A DNA stretch of 64,000 bases from Chitinophaga lutea (GTDB taxonomy: Bacteria; Bacteroidota; Bacteroidia; Chitinophagales; Chitinophagaceae), in NCBI RefSeq assembly GCF_003813775.1, contig NZ_RPDH01000002.1, positions 620,001-684,000 of the forward strand, in the 5' to 3' direction. The notes under the pieces were generated by a model, which saw only the letters and a list, made by a program, of their open reading frames with translations, was not told where the DNA came from and made no database searches. Below, in pieces: positions 63,565 to 64,000 of the stretch (position 1 is the first letter of the stretch; each line of letters opens with the position of its first letter). Position numbers and translations under genes: made by a program.

Positions 63565-63987
63565 ATGAACATGAAAAAATACCTGGCCTTTTTTACCGCC
63601 CTTGCATTCGCAGCCGCCTGTAATGCCCCCAAACAGGCCGCCAGCAGCAACGAAGCCGACCTGTACAAAACCTGGCGGCTCGTGGAAGTGCAGGGCCAAG
63701 CGGTAGATACCACCAAACTGCAACGCCCCGCCGAATTCACCTTCGACAAAACGGAGCAGCGCATCAGCGGTTCCGCCGGCTGTAACAACATTTTCGGCAA
63801 GTTCACCGTAGCGGCCGACAAACTCACCTTCTCGCCCCTCGCCGCCACCAAAATGGCCTGCCAGGATATGAGCGTGGAATCAAAGTTCCTGTCGATCACA
63901 GACAAGGTGAACAACTGGAAAGTAACGGAAGGATTTCTGGTATTGAGCCAGGACGGCACGGCCCTGGCGAAGTTTATCGCGAAATAG
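63565..63987 (+). CDS. META/HslJ-domain lipoprotein
   Basis: 140 residues. A lipoprotein signal with Cys19 (AFAAACN) precedes a META domain: WRLVEVQG, GSAGCNNIFGKF and the TKMAC segment typical of HslJ. Two cysteines in the domain (in GCNN and MACQ) may pair. Family members are linked to heat or antibiotic stress in other bacteria; no precise role can be given. A second in-frame ATG lies at 63571. Confidence 0.85.
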   Translation: MNMKKYLAFFTALAFAAACNAPKQAASSNEADLYKTWRLVEVQGQAVDTTKLQRPAEFTFDKTEQRISGSAGCNNIFGKFTVAADKLTFSPLAATKMACQDMSVESKFLSITDKVNNWKVTEGFLVLSQDGTALAKFIAK

Positions 63988-64000
63988 GCTCACTCCTCAT

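Overview
The window looks like chromosome of a Bacteroidota member close to Chitinophaga/Chitinophagaceae. Evidence: a SusC/SusD pair, a giant secreted protein with a C-terminal type IX secretion (T9SS) sorting domain, DUF4270, DUF4998 and DUF5000-type lipoproteins, TAnnTTTG promoter boxes with no Shine-Dalgarno sequences, and moderately GC-rich coding DNA. No phage, transposase, CRISPR array or tRNA gene was found.

Layout. (1) 1-19.1 kb is an exopolysaccharide (EPS) locus. On the minus strand are a lone receiver protein, a sugar transferase with a receiver-like N-terminus, and a glycosyltransferase that runs off the left edge. On the plus strand are a second glycosyltransferase and a 2300-residue T9SS esterase/adhesin with a tandem module array. 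A tight operon follows: Wzc-like protein, acyltransferase, a 36-residue membrane peptide, Wzy-like ligase/polymerase, short TolC-like protein and two alpha/beta hydrolases. (2) 19.1-29.5 kb is core metabolism: metK, a DUF4270 lipoprotein and a half-length glycogen synthase on the minus strand, then panC, panD, a flippase-like membrane protein, ppk1, ppx and panB on the plus strand. (3) 29.6-35.2 kb holds two probable lysine-catabolism enzymes (a DUF1338 dioxygenase and an ALDH7-type dehydrogenase). Between them lie a regulatory trio (metal-binding-like/AraC fusion, cupin, histidine kinase) and a split YeeE sulfur transporter. (4) 35.3-39.3 kb holds a degenerate histidine phosphatase, a subtilase, a DUF6629-like membrane protein and an SRPBCC protein. 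(5) 39.9-47.1 kb is a SusC-SusD-lipoprotein-lipoprotein nutrient-uptake operon without carbohydrate enzymes. (6) 47.3-56.5 kb is on the minus strand: rnpB, a DUF2027/Smr protein, DoxX, an amino-acid permease, and a bioD-FCL-lpxK-rnr-polyprenyl synthase operon. (7) 56.5-64 kb is on the plus strand: a cystathionine beta-synthase-like enzyme, a BtuF-like protein, a Rieske lipoprotein, fructose-bisphosphate aldolase, accD, smpB and two lipoproteins.

How the genes fit together. In region 1 the sugar transferase and glycosyltransferases would build a lipid-linked glycan, the acyltransferase decorate it, the Wzy/Wzc/TolC-like proteins polymerise and export it, and the secreted esterases trim it outside. 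In region 2 panB, panC and panD supply pantothenate, while ppk1/ppx set polyphosphate levels. In region 3 the two enzymes would act on successive parts of the aminoadipate route of lysine breakdown. All functions come from reading motifs in the translated sequence. No database search was run.
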